Source: Cognatiyoonia sediminum (GTDB lineage: Bacteria; Pseudomonadota; Alphaproteobacteria; Rhodobacterales; Rhodobacteraceae). Taken from it: DNA of 64,000 nucleotides. The position numbers and the translations under genes are program-made. Where the stretch lies: contig NZ_FQXB01000006.1 in NCBI RefSeq assembly GCF_900129845.1, positions 62,001-126,000 of the forward strand, written 5' to 3'. Below are positions 42,771-52,923 of the stretch, piece after piece (the stretch's first letter is position 1; every line of letters begins with the position of its first letter). The notes under the pieces were generated by a model, which saw nothing but the letters and a program-made list of their open reading frames with translations, ran no database searches and was not told the origin of the DNA.

Positions 42771-44660
42771 CTAACCTTTTGCGTAACCCATTGGTATCAA
42801 TGCGTCTTTGATCTCATCAAGGATGGCGGGATCGTCGATGGTGGCGGGCATCTTATAATCTTCGCTATCGGCGATTTTGACCATCGTGGCGCGGAGGATT
42901 TTGCCGGAGCGGGTCTTTGGCAGGCGGTCGACGATGGTAACGAGTTTGAAGGCTGCGACTGGTCCGATCTTATCGCGCATCAGTTTGATGCAGTCTTGTT
43001 TGATCTGCTCGTCGGAGGTTTCGGTACCCTTGTTGGTGCAGAGGAAGCCCATTGGCAGTTGGCCTTTGAGCTCATCCGTCACGCCGATGACCGCACATTC
43101 GGCGACATCGGGATGGCCGGCGAGGACTTCTTCCATCGCACCTGTCGAGAGGCGGTGGCCCGCGACGTTGATGACGTCATCGGTGCGGGCCATGATGTAG
43201 ATATAGCCGTCTTCATCCTTGTAGCCCGCGTCGCCGGTTTCATAATAACCGGGGAAGGTGGTGAGGTAGCTTTTCTTGAAGCGCTCTTCTGCGTTCCAGA
43301 GCGTGGGCAAGGTGCCGGGGGCGAGGGGCAGTTTGATCGCAATCGCGCCAAGCTCGCCCGCAGGCATTGGGTTGCCGCCTTCATCGAGGATGTCGATTTG
43401 AAAGCCGGGGAGGGCGACGGTGGGCGAGCCGATTTTTACGGGGAGCGGTTCGATGCCTGCCGGATTGCCGATCATCGCAAAGCCGGATTCTGTTTGCCAC
43501 CAGTGGTCATAGACTGGAACGCCCATCGTGCTTTGCGCCCATTCAATGGTGTCGGGGTCGGCACGTTCTCCGGCAAGGTAGAGCGCGCGGAGGCCGGAGA
43601 TGTCGTATTTCTTAATCTCTTCGCCGGTCGGGTCTTCGCGTTTGATGGCGCGGAAGGCGGTGGGCGCGGTGAAGAAGCTGCGCACATTGTGTTCGGCGAT
43701 GACGCGCCAGAAGGTGCCTGCGTCCGGGGTGCCGATGGGCTTGCCCTCGAAGACCACCGTCGTGTTGCCGTGGATCAGAGGCGCGTAGCAGATATAGCTG
43801 TGGCCGACGACCCAGCCCACGTCAGACGCTGCCCAAAAGACATCGCCGGGATCGCATTGGTAGATGTTTTTCATCGTCCAATTCAGGGCAACAAGGTGGC
43901 CGGCTGTCGGGCGGACGACGCCTTTGGGTTGGCCGGTGGTGCCTGAGGTGTAGAGGATATAGGCGGGGTGGTCGCCCTTGACGGGGATACAGGGGGCAGG
44001 CTCGACCCCCTTCTGCACCTCATGCCAATCGACATCGCGCGCAGTGAGGTCGGCGCGGCATTCATCCCGTTGGAAAATAACGCAAAAATCGGGTTTGTGG
44101 CTAGCAAGATCGATGGCGCCGTCGAGGAGGGGTTTGTATTCGACGATGCGGCCCGGCTCGATCCCGCAGGAGCCGGCGATGATGGCCTTTGGGGTGGCAT
44201 CATCGATCCGGACGGCGAGTTCATTGGCCGCAAAGCCGCCGAAGACAACGGAGTGGATTGCGCCGATGCGCGCGCAGGCGAGCATGGCGGTCACCGCCTC
44301 TGGCACCATCGGCATATAGATGATCACGCGGTCGCCTGTTTCCACGCCTTTCGCCAAAAGGGCGCCAGCCAAGCTGGCGACATCATCCTTGAGCTGGGCA
44401 TAGGTGATCGTGCGTTTGGTGTCGGTGACTGGGCTGTCGTAGAGGATCGCCGCCTGATCCCCGCGCCCATTTTCAACGTGGCGGTCAACGGCGTTGTAGC
44501 AGGTATTGACCTCGGCATCGGTGAACCAGCGGTAGAGGGGCGCGTTGCTGTCATCGAGCGCTTTGCTGGGTGGTTTGACCCAATCGATCGTTTCAGCCTG
44601 TTCGAGCCAGAAGGCTTCAGGATCGTTGGCCGCCCGATCATAAACGTCTTGATAGCGCAT
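42771..44660 (-). CDS. prpE: propionyl-CoA synthetase
   Basis: A 629-residue ANL-superfamily acyl-CoA synthetase. The AMP-binding P-loop YILYTSGTTGQPKGV, the specificity region PVYDHWWQTESGFAMIGN and the C-terminal hinge YYETGDAGYKDEDGYIYI, followed by TRSGKILRATMVKI with the catalytic Lys, are intact. The sequence is closer to PrpE than to acetyl-CoA synthetase. The start at ATG 44660 sits 9 nt after AGGAGG; ATG 44666 is only 3 nt away. It likely activates propionate for the methylmalonyl pathway supported by MeaB. Confidence 0.9.
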   Translation of the reverse strand: MRYQDVYDRAANDPEAFWLEQAETIDWVKPPSKALDDSNAPLYRWFTDAEVNTCYNAVDRHVENGRGDQAAILYDSPVTDTKRTITYAQLKDDVASLAGALLAKGVETGDRVIIYMPMVPEAVTAMLACARIGAIHSVVFGGFAANELAVRIDDATPKAIIAGSCGIEPGRIVEYKPLLDGAIDLASHKPDFCVIFQRDECRADLTARDVDWHEVQKGVEPAPCIPVKGDHPAYILYTSGTTGQPKGVVRPTAGHLVALNWTMKNIYQCDPGDVFWAASDVGWVVGHSYICYAPLIHGNTTVVFEGKPIGTPDAGTFWRVIAEHNVRSFFTAPTAFRAIKREDPTGEEIKKYDISGLRALYLAGERADPDTIEWAQSTMGVPVYDHWWQTESGFAMIGNPAGIEPLPVKIGSPTVALPGFQIDILDEGGNPMPAGELGAIAIKLPLAPGTLPTLWNAEERFKKSYLTTFPGYYETGDAGYKDEDGYIYIMARTDDVINVAGHRLSTGAMEEVLAGHPDVAECAVIGVTDELKGQLPMGFLCTNKGTETSDEQIKQDCIKLMRDKIGPVAAFKLVTIVDRLPKTRSGKILRATMVKIADSEDYKMPATIDDPAILDEIKDALIPMGYAKG

Positions 44661-44787
44661 CTTCATGGTCCTCCTTCCACGTCTTAGCCAATTGGTAGGC
44701 GGGTCGGTGAAGGGGGGCAAGATTTATATGTATGACATTTGCAGGCGGTGTAAATTTCTTTGCTCAGCCTGCGGCTGACTGGAGGCG

Positions 44788-44822
44788 CTGCCTTCAGACC
44801 TCCGAGGTATTTTGGGCAAGAG
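44788..44822. repeat. roseobacter-type palindromic motif, second copy
   Basis: CCTCCGAGGTATTTTGGGC followed by AAGAGGAAGAG, with CTTCAGA before it. It resembles the minus-strand reading CCTCCGGCGGAGGTATTTTT at 24.1 kb. It lies between prpE and maeB, downstream of maeB. Such motifs are common intergenic elements in this group. Confidence 0.45.
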
Positions 44823-44828
44823 GAAGAG

Positions 44829-47108
44829 CTAGCCGTAATGCGCGACCGGGGTTCCGGCGAGGGCGGAGACGTTGAGGAGGCCGCGGGCGGTGATGGAGGG
44901 GGTGACGACATGGGCGCGGTTGCCCATGCCCATCAAGATTGGGCCAACTTCAAGCGCGTCGCCTTTCATTTTCAGGATGTTACGCACGCCGGAGGCCGCG
45001 TCTGTATTGGCGAAAATCAGAATATTTGCTGGGCCTTGCAGGTGGGCTGCGGGGAAGATGCGGGCGCGTAGCTCTGGATCGAGGGCGGTGTCGATATGCA
45101 TTTCCCCTTCATAGGCAAAGTCGCGGGGCGTGCTATCGAGGATGGCCATCGCGGCGCGCATGCGGCAGCCGGTATCGGAGTTCAAATTGCCGAACTGGCT
45201 GTGCGAACAGAGCGCAATATTGGGGGTGATGCCGAAGCGCCGAGCGTGGCGGGCGGCGCCGATGGCGGTTTCGGCGATTTGCTCTGGCATGGGTTCGGCG
45301 TGGACTTGCGTATCAGCGATAAAGAGCGGGCCGTCTTCGAGGATCATCATGGAAAGAGCCGCGATGGGCTGGAGTTTTTCCGTGCCAAGGATTTGCTCGA
45401 CGTAGTTCAGATGCCAGAGGTACTGGCCGAAGGTGCCGCAGATCAGGCTGTCGGCTTCATCCCGATGGACCATGACCGCGCCGATGGCGGTGGTGTTGGT
45501 GCGCATGATGGCTTTGGCGAGGTCGGGGGTGACGCCCTTGCGGGCCATAATCTCATGATAGGTGCCCCAGTAATCGCGGTAGCGGGGGTCATTCTCGGGG
45601 TTTACGATTTGGAAATCCACGCCAGGGCGGATTTTGAGCCCTGCGCGTTCGCAGCGGGTTTCGATGACCTCAGGGCGGCCGATAAGGATTGGTTGATCGG
45701 TGGTTTCTTCGATCACGGCTTGAGAGGCGCGCAGCACGCGTTCGCTTTCGCCTTCGGCAAAGACGATGCGGCGTCGGGCGGATTTTGCGGCGTCGAAGAC
45801 AGGGCGCATCAGGAGGGCAGATTTGAAAACAGAGCCGTCGAGTGACTGCTTGTAGGCGGCGATATCCTCTAGCGGGCGGGTGGCGATGCCGGTTTCCATG
45901 GCGGCTTTGGCCACGGCGGTGGCGACGACGCCCATCAGGCGTGGATCAAAGGGTTTTGGGATCAGGTAGTCGGGACCGAAGGTGAGTTGTTCGCCCCGAT
46001 AGGCAGCTGCAGCTTCGGCAGAGGTGGTTTCGCGGGCGAGGGCGGCGATGCCTTCGACACAAGCGATTTTCATGGCGTCGTTGATGTCGGTTGCGCCCAC
46101 GTCGAGTGCGCCGCGGAAGATAAAGGGGAAGCAAAGCACGTTGTTGACCTGATTGGGCACATCGCTGCGGCCGGTGGCGATGATGGCCTTTGGATTGGCC
46201 TCTTTCGCGGCAGCTGGGTCAATTTCGGGATTGGGGTTGGCGAGGGCGAAGATAATCGGGCTATCTGCCATCTTTTTCACCATGTCAGGTGTCAGGACGC
46301 CGGGGCCGGAGAGGCCGAGGAAGAGGTCCGCGCCTTCAATGACCTCATCCAGCGTTGCGTATGTGGTGCCTTGGGCATAGCAGGCCTTTTGCGGGGTCAT
46401 GTCGGCTTCGCGGCCTTCGTAGACGAGGCCTTCGATATCAACGAGCCAGACGTTTTCGCGTTTGACGCCCATTTTCAGGAGCATGTTGAGGCAGGCGATG
46501 CCGGCAGCGCCACCGCCTGTGCTGACGATCTTTATGTCTTCAAAGCGCTTTTTGGCCAGACGCAAGGCATTGGTGGCTGCGGCGCTGACGACAATTGCCG
46601 TTCCGTGTTGATCGTCGTGGAACACGGGGATGTTCATACGTTCGCGGCAGAGCTTTTCGACAATAAAACAATCAGGCGCTTTGATGTCTTCAAGGTTGAT
46701 GGCGCCGAATGTGGGTTCGAGGGCGCAGACGATGTCGGCCAGCTTTTCTGGATCGGGTTCGTTTAGCTCGATGTCGAAGCAATCGATATTGGCGAATTTC
46801 TTAAAAAGAACCGCTTTGCCTTCCATGACGGGTTTGGATGCGAGGCCGCCGATGTTGCCGAGGCCAAGCACGGCGCTGCCGTTGGAGACGACGGCCACGA
46901 GGTTGCCGCGGGCAGTAAAGTCACGCGCTGTGGCAGGATCGTCTTTGATTTCGAGGCAGGCTTCTGCGACGCCGGGGGAATAGGCCAGCGATAGATCGCG
47001 CCCATTCGCCATGGGTTTGGTTGCTCTGATTTCGAGTTTCCCAGGTTTTGGAGTCTGGTGATAGGACAGAGCGGCGGCGCGGAGATCGGTTGGTTTTGAG
47101 CGGGTCAC
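44829..47108 (-). CDS. maeB: NADP-dependent malic enzyme (MaeB, with phosphotransacetylase-like domain)
   Basis: A 759-residue bipartite enzyme: the N-terminal malic enzyme part has the catalytic region [17 protein letters not shown] and [19 protein letters not shown], then the NADP site [17 protein letters not shown]. The C-terminal phosphotransacetylase-like domain starts about residue 430 ([15 protein letters not shown]). It converts malate to pyruvate with NADPH; the second domain is regulatory (acetyl-CoA binding) rather than catalytic. A perfect 20-bp palindrome lies 16-35 bp before the ATG, an apparent operator. Confidence 0.94.
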   Translation of the reverse strand: MTRSKPTDLRAAALSYHQTPKPGKLEIRATKPMANGRDLSLAYSPGVAEACLEIKDDPATARDFTARGNLVAVVSNGSAVLGLGNIGGLASKPVMEGKAVLFKKFANIDCFDIELNEPDPEKLADIVCALEPTFGAINLEDIKAPDCFIVEKLCRERMNIPVFHDDQHGTAIVVSAAATNALRLAKKRFEDIKIVSTGGGAAGIACLNMLLKMGVKRENVWLVDIEGLVYEGREADMTPQKACYAQGTTYATLDEVIEGADLFLGLSGPGVLTPDMVKKMADSPIIFALANPNPEIDPAAAKEANPKAIIATGRSDVPNQVNNVLCFPFIFRGALDVGATDINDAMKIACVEGIAALARETTSAEAAAAYRGEQLTFGPDYLIPKPFDPRLMGVVATAVAKAAMETGIATRPLEDIAAYKQSLDGSVFKSALLMRPVFDAAKSARRRIVFAEGESERVLRASQAVIEETTDQPILIGRPEVIETRCERAGLKIRPGVDFQIVNPENDPRYRDYWGTYHEIMARKGVTPDLAKAIMRTNTTAIGAVMVHRDEADSLICGTFGQYLWHLNYVEQILGTEKLQPIAALSMMILEDGPLFIADTQVHAEPMPEQIAETAIGAARHARRFGITPNIALCSHSQFGNLNSDTGCRMRAAMAILDSTPRDFAYEGEMHIDTALDPELRARIFPAAHLQGPANILIFANTDAASGVRNILKMKGDALEVGPILMGMGNRAHVVTPSITARGLLNVSALAGTPVAHYG

Positions 47109-47124
47109 AGTCGGCTTTCTAAAT

Positions 47125-47144
47125 TTAGTTTAACGTTAAACTAA
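47125..47144. promoter_or_regulatory. perfect 20-bp palindrome upstream of maeB
   Basis: TTAGTTTAACGTTAAACTAA is a perfect inverted repeat with an AACGTT centre, 16 bp upstream of the maeB start and about 120 bp upstream of cdd. LacI-type operators typically have such a CG-centred palindrome. It may repress maeB, or the divergent nucleoside operon, or both. The regulator is not in the window. Confidence 0.6.
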
Positions 47145-47266
47145 TTTCATTTTGCTTACCTTACGGCAATTGGGAAGTCGGGGAAAGTCACATTCTTACA
47201 GGTAAGTTGCCCCTTGCATCTGAGCGGTCGTCTCGTAGTCTTCTAGGATAGATTTGGAGACTTCTC

Positions 47267-47659
47267 ATGACGTTGATGGATGACGCACGCGCGGTGCGGG
47301 AAAATGCCCACGCCCCCTATTCGAATTTTAAGGTTGGTGCGGCGGTGCAGACGTCATCTGGTGCTGTCTATAAGGGCTGCAATGTTGAGAATGTGGCTTA
47401 TCCCGAAGGAACTTGCGCCGAGGCAGGGGCTATCGCCGCGATGGTTGCTGCGGGGGAGCGGGATGTTGTGGCTGTGGCGGTCATTGCTGATAGTCCTCAG
47501 CCGGTGAGCCCGTGCGGAGGGTGTCGACAAAAGCTTGCGGAATTTGCGGGCGCGGATGCGAAGGTGACGCTCGGGACGCTAGACGGGACGGTTTTGGAAA
47601 CCACCGTTGGGGCCTTGCTGCCCGGTGCGTTCGATAAAGACTATATGTCGAAAGTCTGA
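47267..47659 (+). CDS. cdd: cytidine deaminase
   Basis: A 130-residue zinc deaminase converting cytidine to uridine. The signature CAE at 50-52 (Zn ligand C50, catalytic E52) and PCGGCRQ (C83, C86) are intact, with NAFKVGAAV-like FKVGAAVQTSSG near the start. Length matches the tetrameric type. It begins the cdd-deoA-deoB-add-upp operon, 3 bp before the GTG of deoA. GGAGAC lies upstream. Confidence 0.94.
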   Translation: MTLMDDARAVRENAHAPYSNFKVGAAVQTSSGAVYKGCNVENVAYPEGTCAEAGAIAAMVAAGERDVVAVAVIADSPQPVSPCGGCRQKLAEFAGADAKVTLGTLDGTVLETTVGALLPGAFDKDYMSKV

Positions 47660-47662
47660 GCG

Positions 47663-48964
47663 GTGGATGCGCGCGCCGTTATTTCGAAGGTCAGGCGGGG
47701 AGACGCGCCGGAGCGGGATGAGCTGATCTGGTTTGCCGAGGGTTTGGCCTCTGGTCACATATCGGACGCACAGGCCGGTGCCTTTGCGATGGCTGTTTGT
47801 TTGAACGGGCTCGGCTCGGACGGTCGGGTGGCTTTGACCGAAGGGATGCGCGATAGCGGCGACGTGCTGTCCTGGGATTTGGGTGCGCCGATCATCGACA
47901 AACACTCGACAGGGGGTGTGGGCGACTGCGTGTCCTTGCTGCTCGCGCCGATGCTGGCCTGTTGCGGCGTCTATGTTCCGATGATTTCGGGCCGTGGATT
48001 GGGGCACACGGGCGGGACGTTGGACAAGTTGGAAGCCATTCCAGGGGTGTCGACCGATGTGTCGGAGGAGCGGCTTCGCACCATTGTTGAAACGGTCGGC
48101 TGCGCGATTGTAGGGGCGACAGGGCGGATCGCACCGGCAGACAAGCGGCTTTACGGGGTGCGGGATGTGACCTCGACGGTGGACAGTATCGATTTGATCA
48201 CGGCCTCGATCCTGTCAAAGAAGCTGGCGGCGGGGCTGGATGCGCTGATCTTGGACGTCAAAACGGGGTCTGGCGCGTTTATGAAATCCGAGGAAGACGC
48301 ACGCGGGTTGGCCGAAGCGCTGGTCGAGACCGCAAAAGGTGCTGGGTGCAAGACCAAGGCGCTTGTTACGAATATGAGCCAACCTTTGGCGCCCTCGTTG
48401 GGCAATGCTTTGGAGGTTTCGGTCTGTATGGATGTGTTGAGTGGGAATGCCGAAGCTGCGCCGCGGTTGGTTGAACTGTCTGTGGCGCTTGGCGCGAATC
48501 TGTTGGAGCAGGCCGGTTGGGAGCGGGCCTTGGCGAAGATCAAGTTAGAAGACGCCTTGAAGGATGGGTCAGCACTGAAGGTCTTTGCCAACATGGTGTC
48601 AGCGCTCGGCGGCCCACCTGACATGGTTGAAGATTGGCGGACTCATTTGCCGAAAGCGCCGGTTGTGGGCGATGTGCTTTCGCCAATGGCTGGACATGTG
48701 GCGGCGATTGATGGCGAGGCGTTGGGCCTATCGGTTGTTGGTTTGGGCGGCGGGCGCAAGGTGGAAACGGACCGCATTGATCCGGCGGTTGGGCTGTCGG
48801 ATTTGGTTGCGCTGGGTGCCAAAGTCGAAGCGGGCCAGCCGCTGGCGACGATCCATGCGGCAGATGAGGATGCAGCAGAGCGGGCGGCGCAGGAAGTATT
48901 GGCAGCGGTTTCCATTGGCGATGCGCCTTTTGTTGGTCCGCTGATCGTTGCGGAGGTCGGATAG
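47663..48964 (+). CDS. deoA: thymidine phosphorylase / pyrimidine-nucleoside phosphorylase
   Basis: A 433-residue enzyme releasing base and deoxyribose-1-phosphate from thymidine. The phosphate/substrate motif DKHSTGGVGD and the later MISGRGLGHTGGTLDKLEAI are diagnostic, and the C-terminal SPMAGHVAAIDG biotinyl-like domain is present. The GTG start at 47663 follows cdd by 3 bp. Its TAG overlaps the GTG of deoB. It is the second gene of the nucleoside salvage operon. Confidence 0.94.
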   Translation: MDARAVISKVRRGDAPERDELIWFAEGLASGHISDAQAGAFAMAVCLNGLGSDGRVALTEGMRDSGDVLSWDLGAPIIDKHSTGGVGDCVSLLLAPMLACCGVYVPMISGRGLGHTGGTLDKLEAIPGVSTDVSEERLRTIVETVGCAIVGATGRIAPADKRLYGVRDVTSTVDSIDLITASILSKKLAAGLDALILDVKTGSGAFMKSEEDARGLAEALVETAKGAGCKTKALVTNMSQPLAPSLGNALEVSVCMDVLSGNAEAAPRLVELSVALGANLLEQAGWERALAKIKLEDALKDGSALKVFANMVSALGGPPDMVEDWRTHLPKAPVVGDVLSPMAGHVAAIDGEALGLSVVGLGGGRKVETDRIDPAVGLSDLVALGAKVEAGQPLATIHAADEDAAERAAQEVLAAVSIGDAPFVGPLIVAEVG

Positions 48965-50175
48965 TGCCGCGCGCGTTTCTGGTTGTGATGGACAGCGTCG
49001 GCATTGGCGGCGCACCTGACGCAGACGCGTTTTTTAATGACGGTGTGCCGGACACGGGCGCGAGTACGCTTGGCCATATTGCCGAGGCTTGTGAGGCGGG
49101 GCGTGCGGAGGAGGGCCGGACGGGACCGCTTCATTTGCCGCATATGTGCGGTTTGGGCCTTGCTGAAGCCTTGGCGCTCGCCTCAGACCGACGGGATTTG
49201 AGTTTTTCGGCCAAGGTGAGAGGAGCTTGGGGAGCGGCGACGGAGACCTCTCGCGGGAAGGACACGCCAACGGGGCATTGGGAATTGGCGGGGGTACCAG
49301 TACCTTGGGAGTGGCACACGTTTCCCGATCAAAAGCCAGCCTTTCCCGAAGAGGTGACGCGGGCTTTGTGTGAGGCGGCTGGGACTGACGGGATTTTGGC
49401 GGATTGCCATGCGTCGGGAACCGAGATTATTGAGCGCGAAGGAGCAGAGCATCTGCGCTCGGGCTGGCCGATTTGTTATACGTCGGCGGACTCTGTTTTG
49501 CAGATTGCGGCGCATGAAGAGCATTTTGGATTAGACCGATTGCTCAAGCTTTGCGCAGACGTGGCACCCTTGTTGCATGACATGAAAGTGGGGCGCGTGA
49601 TTGCGCGGCCGTTTATGGGTGACGCGGAAGCGGGGTTCACACGAACGCAGAATCGAAAGGACTATGCAATCGCGCCTCCGGCTCCGACGCTTTTAGAGCA
49701 GGTGCAAACGGCAGGTCGACACGTGCAAGCTATTGGAAAGATTGGGGATATATTCTCCATGCGCGGGATTGATGCCGTTTCGAAAGGTTCGGATACGCAA
49801 TTGATGGTCGATCTTCATGACGCGGTGGAGACAGCGCCGGAGGGCGGCTTGGTGTTCGCCAATTTTGTGGAGTTTGACAGCCTTTATGGTCATCGTCGTG
49901 ATGTGAGCGGCTATGCGCGGCACCTTGAATGGTTTGATGGCGAGATCGGTCGCGTTCTGGAGCGTTTGCGTGAGGGCGACCTCTTGATCATCACGGCGGA
50001 TCATGGGAACGACCCGACGTGGGTTGGCACGGATCATACGAGAGAACGGGTGCCGGTAATTGCGGCTGGGATCGGTGCGCGAGAGTTGGGCCAGATGGGT
50101 TTCGCCGATGTGGCGGCAACGGTGGCGGCGCATTTGGACGTGGCATATTCCGGTGAGGGAAGGAGTGGGTTGTGA
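48964..50175 (+). CDS. deoB: phosphopentomutase
   Basis: A 403-residue alkaline-phosphatase-superfamily mutase converting deoxyribose-1-phosphate to the 5-phosphate. Opening RAFLVVMDSVGIGGAPDADA, the catalytic region with GKDTPTGHWELAG (phosphothreonine), VEFDSLYGHRRDV and LLIITADHGNDPTW are in order. The GTG start overlaps the deoA stop and its TGA overlaps the add start, both signs of translational coupling. Confidence 0.94.
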   Translation: MPRAFLVVMDSVGIGGAPDADAFFNDGVPDTGASTLGHIAEACEAGRAEEGRTGPLHLPHMCGLGLAEALALASDRRDLSFSAKVRGAWGAATETSRGKDTPTGHWELAGVPVPWEWHTFPDQKPAFPEEVTRALCEAAGTDGILADCHASGTEIIEREGAEHLRSGWPICYTSADSVLQIAAHEEHFGLDRLLKLCADVAPLLHDMKVGRVIARPFMGDAEAGFTRTQNRKDYAIAPPAPTLLEQVQTAGRHVQAIGKIGDIFSMRGIDAVSKGSDTQLMVDLHDAVETAPEGGLVFANFVEFDSLYGHRRDVSGYARHLEWFDGEIGRVLERLREGDLLIITADHGNDPTWVGTDHTRERVPVIAAGIGARELGQMGFADVAATVAAHLDVAYSGEGRSGL

Positions 50176-51158
50176 GCTTTCAGAAGATGAAGAAGATTGA
50201 GCTGCATTTGCATCATGAGGCAGCAGCCCCTCCTAGCTTTATCCGTGGACTAGCGGCGGAGAAGAAGATCGACATCAGTAAGATCTTTGATGACCAAGGG
50301 AACTATGTGTTCCACGATTTCGATCATTTTCTGACCGTCTATGATGCGGCCTGTTTGCCGTTGCAGACGCCCGAAGATTTCCGGCGGTTGACGTTGGCGG
50401 CGTTGGAAGAGACCGCCAAGCACGGGGTGATTTACTGTGAGACGTTTGTATCACCAGATTTTTGTGGTGGGGCGGACGTTGCTGCTTGGAAAGAGTTTTT
50501 TGCGGCGATGAAGGAGGCATCTGAAGAGGCGGAGCGCAGTTTTAGCATTACGCATCGCACCATCGTCACCTGCTTGCGGCATTTGGGGCCGGAGAAGGCT
50601 AAACCTGCCGCGCTTTGTGCTGTGGAAACGGCGGGCGACTATCTTGTTGGTTTTGGCATGGCCGGGGCGGAGATGATGGGCCGCCCAGGTGAGTTTGCCT
50701 ATAGCTTTGATATGGCGCGCGAGGCCGGTTTGAACCTGACCTGCCACGCGGGCGAGTGGGGTGGGCCGGATATGGTGGCCGACACACTGCGCGATTTGAA
50801 GGTGTCGCGTATCGGGCATGGGATCAATGCGATACACGATCCGAACGTGGTACAGCAGTTGGTGGATCAGGACGTGGTGCTCGAAGTTTGCCCTGTGTCC
50901 AACGTCGTCTTGAAGGCTGTTTCGGGGTGGGATGCGCATCCGATCCAGAGGTTGCGAGATGCGGGTGTGAAAGTGACGGTTTCCACCGATGATCCACCTT
51001 TCTTTCATACAACCATGACAGAAGAATATCGTCAGCTTGCAGAAAACTTTGGCTGGGGCGAAGATGATTTTGACGCTATCACGCAGACGGCTTTAGATGC
51101 TGCGTTTTGTGATAAGCAGACCAAAGAGCGATTGGCGCAAGAATTGAGGGACCAATGA
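50172..51158 (+). CDS. add: adenosine deaminase
   Basis: A 328-residue zinc hydrolase converting adenosine to inosine. Metal motifs: [12 protein letters not shown] near the N-terminus, CHAGEWGGP (catalytic Glu), RIGHGINAI and STDDPPFF. The usual HLHLEG is HLHHEA here, a variant seen in related alphaproteobacteria. GTG 50172 overlaps the deoB stop as GTGA with AAGGAG upstream. Fourth gene of the nucleoside operon. Confidence 0.92.
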   Translation: MSFQKMKKIELHLHHEAAAPPSFIRGLAAEKKIDISKIFDDQGNYVFHDFDHFLTVYDAACLPLQTPEDFRRLTLAALEETAKHGVIYCETFVSPDFCGGADVAAWKEFFAAMKEASEEAERSFSITHRTIVTCLRHLGPEKAKPAALCAVETAGDYLVGFGMAGAEMMGRPGEFAYSFDMAREAGLNLTCHAGEWGGPDMVADTLRDLKVSRIGHGINAIHDPNVVQQLVDQDVVLEVCPVSNVVLKAVSGWDAHPIQRLRDAGVKVTVSTDDPPFFHTTMTEEYRQLAENFGWGEDDFDAITQTALDAAFCDKQTKERLAQELRDQ

Positions 51159-51787
51159 CTGAGCACGTAACCCATGTGACCCACCCGCTGGTGCAGCACA
51201 AGCTGAGCCTGATGCGCAAAACCGATACGTCGACTGGTGAGTTTCGCCAGTTGTTGCGCGAGATCAGTCAGCTTTTGGCCTACGAGATCACGCGCGAATT
51301 GCCGATGACCACAAAGCGGATTGATACGCCGTTGGAAGCAATGGATGCGCCTGCCTTGGCGGGTAAGAAGCTGGCATTGGTCTCTATTTTGCGCGCCGGT
51401 AACGGCCTGTTGGACGGTATTTTGGAATTGATCCCGTCGGCGCGGGTCGGCTTCGTTGGCTTGTACCGAAACGAAGAAACACTGGAGCCGGTTGAGTATT
51501 ACTTCAAAGTTCCGACCGAATTGTCAGAGCGTTTGGTGATTGCCGTTGATCCGATGTTGGCGACGGGCAATTCGTCGGTAGCCGCGATCCAGAAGCTCAA
51601 GGATGCCGGTGCAACAAACATTCGGTTCATGTGCCTGTTGGCGGCGCCCGAAGGGATTGCGCGGATGAAAGAGGCGCATCCAGATGTGCCGATTGTGACC
51701 GCGGCGATCGATAGTCATTTGAATGAGAATGGCTACATCGTGCCTGGTTTGGGCGATGCGGGCGACCGGATGTTTGGGACGAAATAG
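51155..51787 (+). CDS. upp: uracil phosphoribosyltransferase
   Basis: A 210-residue enzyme forming UMP from uracil and PRPP. The PRPP loop [17 protein letters not shown] and the uracil-site C-terminus [17 protein letters not shown] are diagnostic, as is the N-terminal [14 protein letters not shown]. It overlaps the add stop as ATGA. It closes the cdd-deoA-deoB-add-upp operon, capturing uracil released by the phosphorylase. Confidence 0.95.
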   Translation: MTEHVTHVTHPLVQHKLSLMRKTDTSTGEFRQLLREISQLLAYEITRELPMTTKRIDTPLEAMDAPALAGKKLALVSILRAGNGLLDGILELIPSARVGFVGLYRNEETLEPVEYYFKVPTELSERLVIAVDPMLATGNSSVAAIQKLKDAGATNIRFMCLLAAPEGIARMKEAHPDVPIVTAAIDSHLNENGYIVPGLGDAGDRMFGTK

Positions 51788-51851
51788 GCGAAGTTCCTTT
51801 ACAGATATAGGGATTTCATCCAAACTTCCACTAATTGTTGTGGGGATACAT

Positions 51852-52862
51852 ATGCATAAGCTGGCGACATTTTCGCTATTTCTATCAGTCGGACTTGCAG
51901 TCCCCCCTGCGTTTGCCCAATCGATCGACGGCCCCGCGGAGCTTCCTCCAGCGACGTTTGAAGGTTCCCAATATGTCGATAGCCAAGGCTGCGCGTTTGT
52001 TCGCGCCACAGTAAATGGCGCGACGTCTTGGATCGCGCGTGTGGATCAAGATCGCAATCCGCTTTGCAATTTTGAACCGACTTTTGCCTGGACGGTGACG
52101 GACACGATCGCTGAGGACGACACAACCGAAGTCGCGGAGGCGGTAAACGAGGCAGACACGGCAGAGGCCGCTTCAACACCGGAAACCGCAGCGGAACCGG
52201 TTGAAAGTGCATTGGCAGACGAAGCCGAAACACCTGTCATCTCCACTGATTTGTCGGAAGAGGTGGCCGAGGCGCCCGCACCGCGCCCGACGGCTCCTGC
52301 GGCACCAAGACGTGCGCCGGTTGTCGCTCCGGCTCCGGTTGTTGCAGAGACACCTGCTCCTATTCAAACACAGCCTGTGACTCGGGATCAGGCATGCGCC
52401 GGAAAATCGGGTATTCAGCCCAATTTGTTGAGCCTCTCGACCGGATTGCCGATTGATTGTGGGCCCGCGACTGAGATCGTTGACGTGCCAGCCGTGTCTG
52501 ATGAGATCCCTCGTTTGACATTGGCAGAGGTGTGCCAGCGGACTGCCGAAACAGGGGTTCGTTATACCAATGCGGAAACAGGCGAGGCGGTGGTTTGCCC
52601 GGAGGTCGATGTGCAAGTGGCCACGGCGGCTCCTACAGCGTCTGTATCAAAGACATATATTCAAGTTGGCAGTTTTGCCGTCCATTCAAATGCGGATCGT
52701 TTGATTGCCCGATTGGGTGATCTTGGTCTACCTGTCGCCTCCGGTCGGAGTGGACGGCTAAAGATCGTGGCGGCAGGTCCATTTACAAGTGCAAACGCGC
52801 AGCAGCAGGCTTTGGCCACAGTGCGCGGATTAGGGTTTTCTGACGCCTTTTTAAGAAATTAA
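51852..52862 (+). CDS. exported SPOR-domain protein
   Basis: A 336-residue protein with a Sec signal peptide (MHKLATFSLFLSVGLAVPPAFA, cut near residue 22). A long Ala/Glu/Pro-rich low-complexity middle (about 80-180) follows. The C-terminal SPOR domain runs from KTYIQVGSFAVHSNADRL to the end, ending GLGFSDAFLRN. SPOR domains bind septal peptidoglycan stripped of stem peptides, so a role at the division site or in envelope remodelling is likely. The ATG at 51852 fits the signal peptide. Confidence 0.82.
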   Translation: MHKLATFSLFLSVGLAVPPAFAQSIDGPAELPPATFEGSQYVDSQGCAFVRATVNGATSWIARVDQDRNPLCNFEPTFAWTVTDTIAEDDTTEVAEAVNEADTAEAASTPETAAEPVESALADEAETPVISTDLSEEVAEAPAPRPTAPAAPRRAPVVAPAPVVAETPAPIQTQPVTRDQACAGKSGIQPNLLSLSTGLPIDCGPATEIVDVPAVSDEIPRLTLAEVCQRTAETGVRYTNAETGEAVVCPEVDVQVATAAPTASVSKTYIQVGSFAVHSNADRLIARLGDLGLPVASGRSGRLKIVAAGPFTSANAQQQALATVRGLGFSDAFLRN

Positions 52863-52923
52863 CCGGTTCTCCCGGGGAAGAGTCTCGCGTGTGTTTGCGG
52901 GGCTTTTCCTTGTCTGGGGCCCA

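Noticed and set aside
42768-43946. 392-codon plus-strand ORF antisense to prpE
   Set aside because: Long open frames opposite GC-rich genes are common. No domain is visible, residue composition is odd, and prpE on the other strand has full family motifs.
44690-44760. PccR/ScfR-type TTTGCAAA operator upstream of prpE
   Set aside because: The local sequence TTTACA-N5-TGCAAA is only loosely similar to the known motif and lacks the second half-site pair.
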